NCBI RefSeq assembly: GCF_007559435.1
Contig: NZ_VMBP01000001.1
Span: 186,001 to 250,000, forward strand
From: Ancylobacter moscoviensis
GTDB lineage: Bacteria > Pseudomonadota > Alphaproteobacteria > Rhizobiales > Xanthobacteraceae
Reading direction: 5' to 3'
DNA: 64,000 nt
The position numbers and the translations under genes are program-made. The notes below the pieces were generated by a model, which was not told the DNA's origin, did no database searches, and saw nothing but the letters and a program-made list of their open reading frames with translations. Shown here in pieces: positions 27,261 to 36,538 of this stretch; the stretch's first letter is position 1; each line of letters begins with the position of its first letter.

Positions 27261-27976
27261 CGGCCTACGACCAGAAGCCCGAGACGCCGGATGATGTCGA
27301 GGCCGGCGATGCGGTACATCCCGGCCATCCGGTGACGGTGGACCGCTACACGCTCGGCGCGCGCATCAACCACTGGATCACCGCCACCAGCCTCGTGCTG
27401 CTGGCGCTGTCCGGCATGGCGCTGTTCACGCCACGGCTGTTCTTCCTCACCGGCCTGTTCGGCGGCGGACAGTGGACGCGCGCCATCCATCCGTGGATCG
27501 GCGTCGTCCTGTTCTTCTCCTTCCTGATCCTGTTCGTGCGCTTCTTCAGGGCCAACCTGCCGGCGCGGGAGGATGTCGACTGGGTAGCGCACTCGGCCGA
27601 CCTGCTGGCGGGGCGCGAGGAGAAGATGCCGGAGGTGGGCAAGTACAATGCCGGCCAGAAATTCGTCTTCTGGTCGATGTCGGGCCTCATCATCGTGCTG
27701 ATCGCCAGCGGCGTGGTGATGTGGGACCAGTACTTCTACAACCTCACCACCATCGAGCAGAAGCGTATCGCCATCCTCGTCCATGCGGTGGCGGCGGTGT
27801 GCATCATCTGCGTGTGGATCATCCACGTCTACGCGGCGATCTGGGTGAAGGGCACCATCGGCGCGATGACGCGCGGCCAGGTGACGGGCGGCTGGGCCTG
27901 GCGGCACCACCGCAAATGGCTGCGCGAGCTGGTCGGCAAGGGCAACCCGCGCGGGCCGCACGCTCCGGCCGAATGA
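27257..27976 (+). CDS. fdoI: Formate dehydrogenase cytochrome b556 gamma subunit
   Basis: A 239-residue membrane protein with four helices. Haem-ligating His residues lie in [31 protein letters not shown] and [13 protein letters not shown]. It transfers electrons from FdoH to quinone. The start ATG overlaps the fdoH stop (ATGA). A hairpin follows the stop. Confidence 0.95.
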   Translation: MTAYDQKPETPDDVEAGDAVHPGHPVTVDRYTLGARINHWITATSLVLLALSGMALFTPRLFFLTGLFGGGQWTRAIHPWIGVVLFFSFLILFVRFFRANLPAREDVDWVAHSADLLAGREEKMPEVGKYNAGQKFVFWSMSGLIIVLIASGVVMWDQYFYNLTTIEQKRIAILVHAVAAVCIICVWIIHVYAAIWVKGTIGAMTRGQVTGGWAWRHHRKWLRELVGKGNPRGPHAPAE

Positions 27977-27979
27977 AAC

Positions 27980-28003
27980 CTCGCTCCCGGCTCGCGGAGC
28001 GAG
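27980..28003 (+). terminator. Hairpin after fdoI
   Basis: ctcgctcc pairs perfectly with ggagcgag around an 8-nt loop, four bases after the fdoI stop; 'actctgttcttcc' follows. It may attenuate read-through into fdhE-selAB. Confidence 0.55.
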
Positions 28004-28117
28004 ACTCTGTTCTTCCATCGCAGCCATCCCGGACGGCCCGGCCGTTCCGGGGTGGCGCTTTCGTTTATGCACCCGCCTTGTCGGCAACCCGCCGGTCGCG
28101 TCAGCGTGAGTTGACTT

Positions 28118-28174
28118 GACGTCCGTCCTGCTTCGACGTCCACCTTATCAAGACGTCCAATCTGCTCGACGTTC
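28118..28174 (+). repeat. Four GACGTCC repeats at 17-nt spacing upstream of fdhE
   Basis: GACGTCC begins at 28118, 28135 and 28152 and GACGTTC at 28168, so the spacing is 17, 17 and 16 nt. The array ends 30 nt before the fdhE ATG. It looks like an iterated protein-binding site or a short tandem repeat. Confidence 0.65.
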
Positions 28175-28204
28175 ACGTGGCCCGTGCGGTTCGTGAGGAA
28201 ACTG

Positions 28205-29116
28205 ATGTCCGCTGATCTGCAGCCCGATCCGACGGCGATCGGAAACGTCTCGACCCCGCCTTTCGCGGTCACCCCCGATCCCTCGACGCTGTTCGGCGTG
28301 CGGGCGCGGCGCCTGCGGACCTACGCGGCAGTGAGCCCGCTCAAGCCCTATCTCGATTTCGTCGCCGGCATCGTCGACGCTCAGCAGGCCATCGTGCCCA
28401 CGCTGCCGCCGGTGGAGATGCCGGACGAGGAGGCGCTGGAGCGTGCCCGCGCCTTCCAGATGCCACCGCTCGACCGCGTCAGGACGACGCTCGACGACAC
28501 GCTGGAGACGACGCTCGACGCGCTGTTCGACGCCGCCCGGCACGTCGGCATGACCCGTGAAGCGGGCGAAGCCCTCGCCCGCGTGCGGCAGGTCGATGGC
28601 GCCGAGCGCGCCCGGATGGTGCAGGATGTGCTCTCCCACGACATGCCGGTCGAGACGCTGGCCGAACATGTCTTTGTCGCGGCCGCGCTACAGGTGCATT
28701 TCGCCCGCCTCGCCTCCCGGCTCGACGCCAAGAAGCTGGTTCCCGTCGGCGACGGCGCCTGCCCCGCCTGCGGCGGTCCGCCGGTCGCCTCGCTGATCGT
28801 CGAATGGCCGAACGCCCACGGCAACCGCTTCTGCGCCTGCTCGCTGTGCTCCACCCTGTGGAACTATGTCCGTATCCGCTGCTGCTCCTGCGGCACCACC
28901 AAGGGCATCGGCTATCAGGAGATCGAAGGCAGCCCCGGCACGATCAAGGCCGAGACCTGCGACGAGTGCCGCACCTATGTGAAGGTGATGTACCAGAACA
29001 AGGACGTCACCATCGAGCCGGTGGCGGACGACATCGGCACGCTGGCGCTCGACATGATGATGCGCGAGGGCCCCTATCGCCGCGCCGCCTTCAATCCCTT
29101 CCTGCTCGGCTATTGA
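28205..29116 (+). CDS. fdhE: Formate dehydrogenase accessory protein FdhE
   Basis: A 303-residue cytoplasmic protein needed for assembly of respiratory formate dehydrogenases. The rubredoxin-like zinc motifs CPACGG, CSLC, CCSCG and CDEC lie in the C-terminal half, as in the family. I chose ATG 28205; a GTG at 28184 would add seven residues. It lies downstream of the 17-nt repeat array and 7 nt before selA. Confidence 0.93.
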   Translation: MSADLQPDPTAIGNVSTPPFAVTPDPSTLFGVRARRLRTYAAVSPLKPYLDFVAGIVDAQQAIVPTLPPVEMPDEEALERARAFQMPPLDRVRTTLDDTLETTLDALFDAARHVGMTREAGEALARVRQVDGAERARMVQDVLSHDMPVETLAEHVFVAAALQVHFARLASRLDAKKLVPVGDGACPACGGPPVASLIVEWPNAHGNRFCACSLCSTLWNYVRIRCCSCGTTKGIGYQEIEGSPGTIKAETCDECRTYVKVMYQNKDVTIEPVADDIGTLALDMMMREGPYRRAAFNPFLLGY

Positions 29117-29123
29117 GGCGGCC

Positions 29124-30566
29124 ATGGACGCGGAATCCCGCCTTTCCGAAAACCGCCCCTCCCTCCGTGACCTGCCCTCGGTCGATCTGGTGCTGAAGAC
29201 GCCGGCCGGGCTGCTGGCGGCCGAGCGCTTCGGCCGTTCGCGCGCCACGCTGGCCGTTCGCGCGGCGCTGGAGGAAGTGCGCGCCTGCGTGCTGGCGGGC
29301 CAACTCGCCGCCCTGCCCTCGCCCGATCACGTGGCGCTGGCGGCCGGGGATGCGCTCGCCCGCGAGGCCCTTCCCAGCCTCCGGCCCGTCTTCAACCTCA
29401 CCGGCACCGTGCTGCACACCAATCTCGGCCGAGCCCTGCTGGCCGAGGAAGCGGTGGAAGCGGCGGTCGCGGCGATGCGCTCTACCGTCGCGCTGGAATT
29501 CGACCTCGCCACCGGCACGCGCGGCGAGCGCGACGACCATGTGCGCGACTTGCTGGTCGAGCTGACCGGGGCAGAGGATGCGACCGTCGTCAACAACAAC
29601 GCCGCCGCCGTGCTGCTCACCCTCAATACGCTGGGAGCCGGGCGGGAGGCGGTGGTCTCGCGCGGCGAACTGATCGAGATCGGCGGCGCCTTCCGCATGC
29701 CGGACATCATGGCCCGCGCCGGCGTGACGTTGATCGAGGTCGGCACCACCAACCGCACCCACCCGAAGGACTATGCCGGCGTCCTCAGCGAGGCGACCGG
29801 GCTGGTGCTCAAGGTGCACACCTCGAATTACCGCATCGAGGGCTTCACCCGCGAGGTGCCCGCGCGCGAGCTGGCAACCATCGCCCATGCGCGCGGCGTG
29901 CCGCTGGTGAACGACCTCGGCTCGGGGACGCTGTTCGACCTCGCCCGCATCGGCGGCGCCCAATCAGCTTTGGCCCACGAGCCGACCGTGCGCGAGACAG
30001 TGGCGGAGGGGGCCGACATCGTCACCTTCTCCGGCGACAAGCTGCTCGGCGGGCCGCAGACCGGCTTCATCGTCGGCCGCGCCGCGCTGATCGAGAAGAT
30101 CAACAGGAACCCGATGAAGCGCGCCCTGCGGGTCGACAAGATCCGCCTCGCGGCTTTGGAAGCGACGCTGAAGCTCTATCGGGATCCGGAGCGGCTCGCC
30201 GCCCGCCTGCCGACGCTGCGGCTGCTCGCACGCACCCGCGCCGATCTCGCCTCGCGCGCGCGGGCACTGGCCGATCCGGTGGCGACGCGGCTCGGCGACG
30301 GCTTCGACATCGAGGTGGTGGACTGCGCCAGCCAGATCGGCTCCGGCGCCCTGCCGCTGGAGACCCTGCCGAGCGCGGCGCTCGCCATTCGCCCGGCCGG
30401 GGATGCTTCCGGCGGACGGCTCAACGCCCTCGCCGGCGCGCTGCGCGAGCTGCCCGTCGCGATCATCGGCCGCATCGCCGAGGGTGCGCTGCTGCTCGAC
30501 CTGCGCTGTCTGGAAGACGAGGCGGGCTTCCTTGACAGCCTCGGCCACATCCGGGTGCCGGCATGA
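29124..30566 (+). CDS. selA: L-seryl-tRNA(Sec) selenium transferase
   Basis: A 480-residue PLP enzyme that converts Ser-tRNA(Sec) to Sec-tRNA(Sec) with selenophosphate. The PLP Lys is Lys306 in [14 protein letters not shown]. Other landmarks are [33 protein letters not shown] and [10 protein letters not shown]. The stop overlaps the selB start (ATGA), so the two are translationally coupled. Confidence 0.97.
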   Translation: MDAESRLSENRPSLRDLPSVDLVLKTPAGLLAAERFGRSRATLAVRAALEEVRACVLAGQLAALPSPDHVALAAGDALAREALPSLRPVFNLTGTVLHTNLGRALLAEEAVEAAVAAMRSTVALEFDLATGTRGERDDHVRDLLVELTGAEDATVVNNNAAAVLLTLNTLGAGREAVVSRGELIEIGGAFRMPDIMARAGVTLIEVGTTNRTHPKDYAGVLSEATGLVLKVHTSNYRIEGFTREVPARELATIAHARGVPLVNDLGSGTLFDLARIGGAQSALAHEPTVRETVAEGADIVTFSGDKLLGGPQTGFIVGRAALIEKINRNPMKRALRVDKIRLAALEATLKLYRDPERLAARLPTLRLLARTRADLASRARALADPVATRLGDGFDIEVVDCASQIGSGALPLETLPSAALAIRPAGDASGGRLNALAGALRELPVAIIGRIAEGALLLDLRCLEDEAGFLDSLGHIRVPA

Positions 30567-32572
30567 TCATCGGCACGGCCGGCCATATCGACCACGGCAA
30601 GACCGCCCTCGTCGGCGCGCTGACCGGGGTCGATACCGACCGGCTGAAGGAGGAGAAGGCCCGCGGCATCTCCATCGATCTCGGCTTCGCCTACCTTCCC
30701 ACCGAGGCCGGCACGCTCGGCTTCATCGACGTGCCCGGCCACGAGAAGTTCATCCACACCATGCTGGCCGGCGCCAGCGGCATCGACTTCGCGCTGCTGA
30801 TCGTCGCCGCCGATGACGGGGTGATGCCGCAGACCCGCGAGCACCTCGCCTTGCTCGACCTGCTCGGCATCTCCCGCGGCGTCGTCGCCCTCACCAAGGC
30901 GGATCTCGCGGACGCGGCGCGGCGGGCCGAGGTCGAGGCCGAGATCGCCGCGCTGCTGGACGGCACCGGGCTCGACGGCGCCCCGGTCGTCCCCGTTTCC
31001 GCGCTGACCGGCGAGGGCATCGACGACCTGCGCGTGCAACTGATCAAGGCCGCCCGCGCCTTCGCTGCCCGCGCAACCGATGGGCGCTTCCGCCTTGCCG
31101 TCGACCGCTCCTTCAGCCTCGCCGGCGCCGGCACGGTGGTCACCGGCACGGTGCTCTCCGGCCGCGTGGCGGTCGGCGACGCGGTGACGGTCAGCCCTGC
31201 CGGCCTTTCCGCGCGCGTCCGCTCCATCCACGCGCAGAACCGCAAGGCCGAGGAAGGTCGTGCCGGCGACCGCTGCGCGCTCAATCTCGCCGGCGACGAC
31301 GTGACGGCGGACGCCATCGCCCGCGGCGACATGGTGCTCGCCCCCTCGCTGCACGCGCCAACCGAGCGCATCGACGCCACGCTGACGGTTCTGGCGGGCG
31401 AGCCGAAGCCGCTCGGCCAATGGTTCCCGGTGCGCTTCCATCACGGTTCGGTGGAAGTGGGTGCGCGCCTCGTGCCGCTGTCGGCCGACACGCTCCCGCC
31501 CGGCGGCGGCGGGCTGGTGCAGATCGTGCTGGAGCAGCCGATCGCGGCGGCGGCCGGAGATCGCTACGTGATCCGCGACACCTCTGCCCAGCGCACCGTC
31601 GGCGGCGGACGGCTCATCGATCTGCGCGCGCCCGCCCGCAAGCGCCGAACACCCGAACGCCTCGCCCAGCTCGCCGCCCTCGGCGAAACGGAGCCCGAGG
31701 CGGCGCTGGCGAGGCTGCTCGCCGTCGAGCCCTGGCATCTCGACCTCGCCGCCTTCGCCCGCGACCGGGCGCTCGGCAGCGAGGCCGGTGCCGGCCTCGC
31801 GGAAAGACTCGGGCTCGTCACCTTCGCAGCGGCCGGCACGCTCATCACCCTGTCCGCCGAACGCTGGGCACTCTATTGCGATGCGCTGACTGCCGAACTC
31901 GCCCGCTTCCACGACGCCAATCCCGACCTGCCGGGCATGGGGACAGAAAAGCTGCGCCTCGCCCTCATCCCCCGCCTACCCAAGCCCGTCTTCACGGAAG
32001 CCCTGCGGCGCATCGCCGGCGGCGGCACGCTGATGCTCGACGGCGCCTGGGTCCGGCTCTCCGGCCACGAGGTGCGCCTCACCCGCCGCGACGAACTGCT
32101 CTGGGAGCTGATCGAGCCGAAGCTCGACGGCGCCGAACGCTTCCGCCCGCCGCGCGTCCGCGATCTCGCCGGCATGACCGGGGAAGCGGAGCCTGACATC
32201 CGCCGGCTGATGAAACTGCTCGCCCGCATGGGGAAGGTCGACGAGGTGGCGCACGACCATTTCTTCCTGCGCAGCACCGTGGGCAGCATGGTCGCCATGA
32301 TGCGCCAACTCTCACAGGCCGCGCCAGACCGGCAATTCGTCGCCAGCGCTTTTCGCGACCGTGTGGAGCGCGACGGATCGGGAAGCGGCGAGCACACGGT
32401 CGGCCGCAAGGTGGCGATCCAGATCCTCGAATTCTTCGACCGCCACGGCGTCACGCTGCGCCGGGGAGACCTGCGCCGGGTGAACCCGCACCGGCTGGAC
32501 CTGTTCGGCGCGATCGACGACAATGTGTCGGTGCCCGGAGACCTTTCCGGCCGCACGGAACAGGCCCGCTGA
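30563..32572 (+). CDS. selB: Selenocysteine-specific elongation factor SelB
   Basis: A 669-residue GTPase that brings Sec-tRNA(Sec) to UGA codons with a SECIS. G1 is [20 protein letters not shown]3 is DVPGHEKF, and G4 is TKAD. EF-Tu-like domains II/III follow. About 270 C-terminal residues form the winged-helix repeats that bind the [20 protein letters not shown] and [17 protein letters not shown] belong to them. It is followed 30 nt later by selC. Confidence 0.97.
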   Translation: MIIGTAGHIDHGKTALVGALTGVDTDRLKEEKARGISIDLGFAYLPTEAGTLGFIDVPGHEKFIHTMLAGASGIDFALLIVAADDGVMPQTREHLALLDLLGISRGVVALTKADLADAARRAEVEAEIAALLDGTGLDGAPVVPVSALTGEGIDDLRVQLIKAARAFAARATDGRFRLAVDRSFSLAGAGTVVTGTVLSGRVAVGDAVTVSPAGLSARVRSIHAQNRKAEEGRAGDRCALNLAGDDVTADAIARGDMVLAPSLHAPTERIDATLTVLAGEPKPLGQWFPVRFHHGSVEVGARLVPLSADTLPPGGGGLVQIVLEQPIAAAAGDRYVIRDTSAQRTVGGGRLIDLRAPARKRRTPERLAQLAALGETEPEAALARLLAVEPWHLDLAAFARDRALGSEAGAGLAERLGLVTFAAAGTLITLSAERWALYCDALTAELARFHDANPDLPGMGTEKLRLALIPRLPKPVFTEALRRIAGGGTLMLDGAWVRLSGHEVRLTRRDELLWELIEPKLDGAERFRPPRVRDLAGMTGEAEPDIRRLMKLLARMGKVDEVAHDHFFLRSTVGSMVAMMRQLSQAAPDRQFVASAFRDRVERDGSGSGEHTVGRKVAIQILEFFDRHGVTLRRGDLRRVNPHRLDLFGAIDDNVSVPGDLSGRTEQAR

Positions 32573-32601
32573 CAGGGCCGATCCGCGCGGCAGCGCATTT
32601 T

Positions 32602-32697
32602 GGAAGAGCGTCCCATCCGGTGATGGGGCCGGACTTCAAATCCGGTAGGGGCCGCGAGCCGGTCCTTGGTGGGTTCGACTCCCACTCTCTTCCGCCA
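32602..32697 (+). tRNA. selC: tRNA-Sec (anticodon UCA)
   Basis: The 96-nt sequence (with encoded CCA) folds as a bacterial tRNA-Sec. It has a 6-bp D-stem (cccatc/gatggg) with a 4-nt loop, a 5-bp anticodon stem around cttcaaa (anticodon TCA), a long variable arm (gggccg/cggtcc) and a 5-bp T-stem (gtggg/cccac). The discriminator is G. Seven acceptor pairs are clear; the eighth appears as a C-U mismatch. It closes the selAB operon. Confidence 0.96.
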
Positions 32698-32934
32698 CTC
32701 CCTTCCGGAAGCGAAGGCGCCCGTTTCGCCGGCGCGCCATTATTCCAGGCAGACAGCCGGATCATACCAAGGTCTGGGGCCCACCACCCATTATCGAGAT
32801 GCTTTCCGAACCGCCCGCGAAACCGGCCTTCGCCGCCATGCGGGTACGGAAGACTTTGCCCTCCCCTCCTCCGAATTTAGGCGCACACGGCCGCCGCCGA
32901 GCGACGGCCTCGACGCCAATCGAGGAGAGCGAAA
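32698..32934. other. Intergenic region selC to oxalate decarboxylase gene
   Basis: About 240 nt holding the presumed promoter of the oxalate decarboxylase operon. An imperfect inverted motif accaaggtctggg lies near 32767. No gene or integrase remnant is seen beside the tRNA. Confidence 0.4.
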
Positions 32935-34182
32935 ATGGAAGATCTGTCCCGACGGACCGTGCTCGCGCTGAGCGCGATCGGCGGTGCCGCCGTCGCCAGC
33001 GGCGCGGCCAGTGCTGCGACCTTCGGCAATCCGGACGAGCCGGCGGAAGGCGCGATCAATTCCACCCCCGGCGCCCTCTCCAATCCGGGCCCGCAGAACC
33101 CCGCGCTGGAAGCGCAGATTCCGGCCTTCCAGAACCCGCCTCCCACCGATGTCGGCAACATGCCGATGATGTGGTCGTCCTTCAACATCATGCCCAAGCG
33201 CGTGCAGGCCGGCGGCTGGGCGCGGCAGATCACCGCCACCGAATTCCCGGCCGCCAAGGAAGTCTCGGGCGTCAATATGCGCCTCGGCCCGGGTGGCGTC
33301 CGCGAGATGCACTGGCATCTCGCCGGCGAATGGGCGCTGATGACCAACGGCCGCTGCCGGATCACCGTCCTCGACAAGGAGGGGCATCCCTATGTGCGTG
33401 ACGTCGGGCCGGGCGACCTGTGGTTCTTCCCCGCCGGCTACCCCCATTCGCTACAGGGCCTCGGACCGGATGGCTGTGAATTCCTCATCGTCTTCGATGA
33501 CGCCTTCCAGTCCGAATACAACACGCTGCTGCTGACCGACTGGATCGCCCACACCCCGCCGAACGTGCTGGCGCAGAATTTCGGCGTGCCGGCCGAGACG
33601 TTCAGGAACATCCCGCTGCACGACCTCTGGATCTTCCAGGGTCAGGAGCCGCCCCCGCTTTCCATCGATCAGGCGGCCGTCGCCTCGGGCGGCGCTCCGG
33701 CCGAGCCCTTCACCTTCTCGCTCACCGCGACCACGCCGGTGAAGCAGAACGAGGCGGGCGAGGTTCATCTCGCCGACAGCCGCACCTTCAAGGCCTCCAA
33801 GACCATCGCCGCCGCCATCGAGACCATCCGGCCGGGCGCGCTGCGCCGCATGCACTGGCACCCCAACGCCGACGAGTGGCAGTACTGGATCAAGGGCAAG
33901 GGCCGCATGACGGTGTTCAACACCGGACCGCGCGCGCAGACCATCGACTTCCAGGCGGGCGACCTCGGCGTCGTGCCGAAGAGCCAGGGCCACTTCATCG
34001 AGAACACCGGCGACGAGGACGTCCAGGTCCTCGCGGTCTTCCGGGCGCCCGAATATCAGGAGGTCGACCTCTCCGACTGGCTGACCCACGCCCCGCCGGA
34101 GCTTGTCGCCCAGCATCTCAACATCGACCCCGCGGTCATCGCGCGGTTCCCGAAGGGCCAGGTCGGCATCCAGCCGCGCTGA
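32935..34182 (+). CDS. oxdC: Tat-exported bicupin oxalate decarboxylase
   Basis: A 415-residue bicupin that would convert oxalate to formate and CO2. MEDLSRRTVLALSAIGG is a twin-arginine signal, so it should act in the periplasm. The N-terminal Mn site is His126, His128, Glu132 and His171; the C-terminal site is His307, His309, Glu314 and His353. The lid segment reads S193-E-Y-N-T, against SENST in Bacillus subtilis OxdC; the key Glu (Glu194) is kept, which favours decarboxylase over oxidase activity. An GAGGAGAG site precedes the ATG. It leads an operon with a molybdenum oxidoreductase and cydAB. Confidence 0.9.
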   Translation: MEDLSRRTVLALSAIGGAAVASGAASAATFGNPDEPAEGAINSTPGALSNPGPQNPALEAQIPAFQNPPPTDVGNMPMMWSSFNIMPKRVQAGGWARQITATEFPAAKEVSGVNMRLGPGGVREMHWHLAGEWALMTNGRCRITVLDKEGHPYVRDVGPGDLWFFPAGYPHSLQGLGPDGCEFLIVFDDAFQSEYNTLLLTDWIAHTPPNVLAQNFGVPAETFRNIPLHDLWIFQGQEPPPLSIDQAAVASGGAPAEPFTFSLTATTPVKQNEAGEVHLADSRTFKASKTIAAAIETIRPGALRRMHWHPNADEWQYWIKGKGRMTVFNTGPRAQTIDFQAGDLGVVPKSQGHFIENTGDEDVQVLAVFRAPEYQEVDLSDWLTHAPPELVAQHLNIDPAVIARFPKGQVGIQPR

Positions 34183-34238
34183 GCCCGGCGCCGACCTTTC
34201 GCCGATCCACGACAGCCGAAAGCCAACGGGAGACCGCC

Positions 34239-36536
34239 ATGGGCATCGTCAAGACCATACGTCCCTATCACGAGCCGGCGGGGGGCTGGGGGGCCCTCAA
34301 GGCGATGGGTACCGCCCTCGCCAGGCAGGACATCCCCGTCTCCGGCATGGCGCTCCTCGCCCACATGAACCAGCCGGGCGGCTTCGACTGCCCCGGCTGC
34401 GCATGGCCCGACCCCAAGCAGACCTCGCCCTTCGAATATTGCGAGAACGGCGGCAAGGCGGTCGCGTGGGAGGCGACGGCCAAGCGCTGCACGCCGGAAT
34501 TCCTCGCCGCGCATACGGTGACGGAGCTGGAGGGCTGGTCGGACTACGACCTCGAAATGGTCGGCCGCCTCACCCACCCCATGCGCTACGAGGCGGCCTC
34601 CGACACCTATGTGCCGGTGAGCTGGAACGACGCCTTCGCGCTCGTGGCAAGGCACCTCAACGCGCTGGCCGACCCGAACATGGCCGATTTCTACACCTCG
34701 GGCCGGGCGTCGAACGAGGCGGCGTTCCTCTACCAGCTCTTCGCCCGCGAATACGGCACCAACAATTTCCCCGACTGCTCCAACATGTGCCACGAGGCGA
34801 CCAGCGTCGGCCTGCCGCCGTCCCTCGGCGTCGGCAAGGGCACCGTGCTGCTGGAGGATTTCGAGAAGGCCGACGCCATCTTCATCTTCGGCCAGAACCC
34901 CGGCACCAACTCGCCGCGCATGATGACCGAGCTGCGCAACGCCTCGCGGCGGGGCGCCGTCATCATGTCGTTCAATCCGCTGCGCGAGCGGGCGCTGGAG
35001 CGTTTCCAGGCGCCGCAGAACCCGGTGGAGATGGCGACGCTCACCTCCACGCCGATCTCCTCGCGTCTGTTCCAGGTCAAGGTCGGCGGTGACGTCGCAC
35101 TCATCAAGGGCATGATGAAGTGGCTCGTCGAGGCCGACCGGCAGACACGCCGCGAGGAAGGCGCCCCCATCCTCGACTGGGACTTCATCAAGGGCCACAC
35201 CGCCGGCATCGACGCGCTGGTCGCCGACCTCGACGCCACGCGCTGGGAGGACGTCGAGCACAAGTCCGGCCTGTCGCGCACCGACATCGCGGTAGCCGCC
35301 GAAGCCTATGCGAAGGCCGAGCGCGCCATCCTCGTCTTCGGCATGGGCATCACCCAGCACCGCCACGGCGCCCACAACGTCCAGCAGCTCGCCAATCTCG
35401 CCCTGCTGCGTGGCAATGTCGGCCGGGAAGGCGCCGGCATGTGCCCGGTGCGCGGCCATTCCAACGTGCAGGGCGACCGCACGGTCGGAATCACCGAGAT
35501 TCCGAGCGACGCCCTGCTCGACGCGATCAAGGCGCGCTTCGATTTTGAACCGCCGCGCAAGCACGGCCACAACGTCGTCACCTCGCTCGAGGCGATGGTG
35601 CGCGGCGAGGCGCGGGTCTTCATCAGCCTCGGCGGCAACATCGCCGCCGCGATCCCGGACTGGGAGACGACGCAGGCGGCGATGCGCCGGCTCGACCTCA
35701 CCGTCCACATCGCCACCAAGCTCAACCGCAGCCACCTCGTGCATGGCCGCGAGGCGGTGATCCTGCCATGCCTCGGTCGCACCGAGGTCGACATGCAGGC
35801 GACCGGCGTCCAGTCGATCACGGTCGAGGACTCCATGTCGATGGTGCATGCCTCGACCGGCGTCCGCGCGCCGGCTTCCGAGCATCTGCGGAGCGAGCCG
35901 GCCATTATCGCCGGCATGGCCCGCGCGACGCTCGGCGCCCGCTCGAAGATCGGGTGGGAACGTCTGGTCGGCGACTACGCGCTGATCCGCGAGGACATCG
36001 AGGCGGTGTTCCCCATCTTCGAGGGTTACAACGCCCGCATCCGGCATCCCGGCGGTTTCCACCTCACCTCGCTGGCCCGCGAGCGGATCTGGGCGACGCC
36101 CTCCGGCAAGGCCAACTTCCTCGTCTGCGAGGGCCTGTGCGAGGACCCTGCCATCCGCGATCCCGACGCGCTGTGGCTCACCTCGATCCGCAGCCACGAC
36201 CAGTACAACACCACGCTCTATTCGCTCTCCGACCGCTACCGCGGCGTCTACGGCCAGCGCGACGTGCTCTTCCTCAACGAGGAGGAGATGACGAAGCGCG
36301 GGCTGAAGGCCGACGACCGCGTGGACATCGTCACTGTCTCCACCGACGGGGTGGAGCGCGCCGTGCGGGGCTTCAAAGTGGTGCCCTACGCCTTCCCGGA
36401 GGGCGGCTGCGCCGCCTACTACCCGGAGATGAACCCGCTCGTGCCGCTCTATGCGCACGACCCGATGAGCTTCACTCCCTCCTACAAGGGCGTGCCGGTT
36501 CGTCTCGTGAAGACCGTCGGGCAGGGAGCGCGCTGA
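34239..36536 (+). CDS. FdhF/YdeP-family molybdopterin oxidoreductase
   Basis: A 765-residue cytoplasmic molybdoenzyme with no Tat signal. The N-terminal Fe-S Cys residues are Cys51, Cys54 (CPGCAWPDPK) and Cys68 (FEYCENGG). The likely molybdenum ligand is Cys184 followed by His185 (NMCHEATSVGLPPSLGVGKG), which aligns with Sec-His of formate dehydrogenases. Length and motifs fit the YdeP group, whose substrate is unknown; E. coli ydeP is linked to acid resistance. It sits 56 nt after oxdC and 2 nt before cydA. Formate oxidation is possible but not shown. Confidence 0.88.
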   Translation: MGIVKTIRPYHEPAGGWGALKAMGTALARQDIPVSGMALLAHMNQPGGFDCPGCAWPDPKQTSPFEYCENGGKAVAWEATAKRCTPEFLAAHTVTELEGWSDYDLEMVGRLTHPMRYEAASDTYVPVSWNDAFALVARHLNALADPNMADFYTSGRASNEAAFLYQLFAREYGTNNFPDCSNMCHEATSVGLPPSLGVGKGTVLLEDFEKADAIFIFGQNPGTNSPRMMTELRNASRRGAVIMSFNPLRERALERFQAPQNPVEMATLTSTPISSRLFQVKVGGDVALIKGMMKWLVEADRQTRREEGAPILDWDFIKGHTAGIDALVADLDATRWEDVEHKSGLSRTDIAVAAEAYAKAERAILVFGMGITQHRHGAHNVQQLANLALLRGNVGREGAGMCPVRGHSNVQGDRTVGITEIPSDALLDAIKARFDFEPPRKHGHNVVTSLEAMVRGEARVFISLGGNIAAAIPDWETTQAAMRRLDLTVHIATKLNRSHLVHGREAVILPCLGRTEVDMQATGVQSITVEDSMSMVHASTGVRAPASEHLRSEPAIIAGMARATLGARSKIGWERLVGDYALIREDIEAVFPIFEGYNARIRHPGGFHLTSLARERIWATPSGKANFLVCEGLCEDPAIRDPDALWLTSIRSHDQYNTTLYSLSDRYRGVYGQRDVLFLNEEEMTKRGLKADDRVDIVTVSTDGVERAVRGFKVVPYAFPEGGCAAYYPEMNPLVPLYAHDPMSFTPSYKGVPVRLVKTVGQGAR

Positions 36537-36538
36537 CC

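Noticed and set aside
32602-34182. Genomic island inserted at selC
   Set aside because: No integrase, no repeated tRNA 3' end and no base-composition shift were seen downstream of the tRNA.
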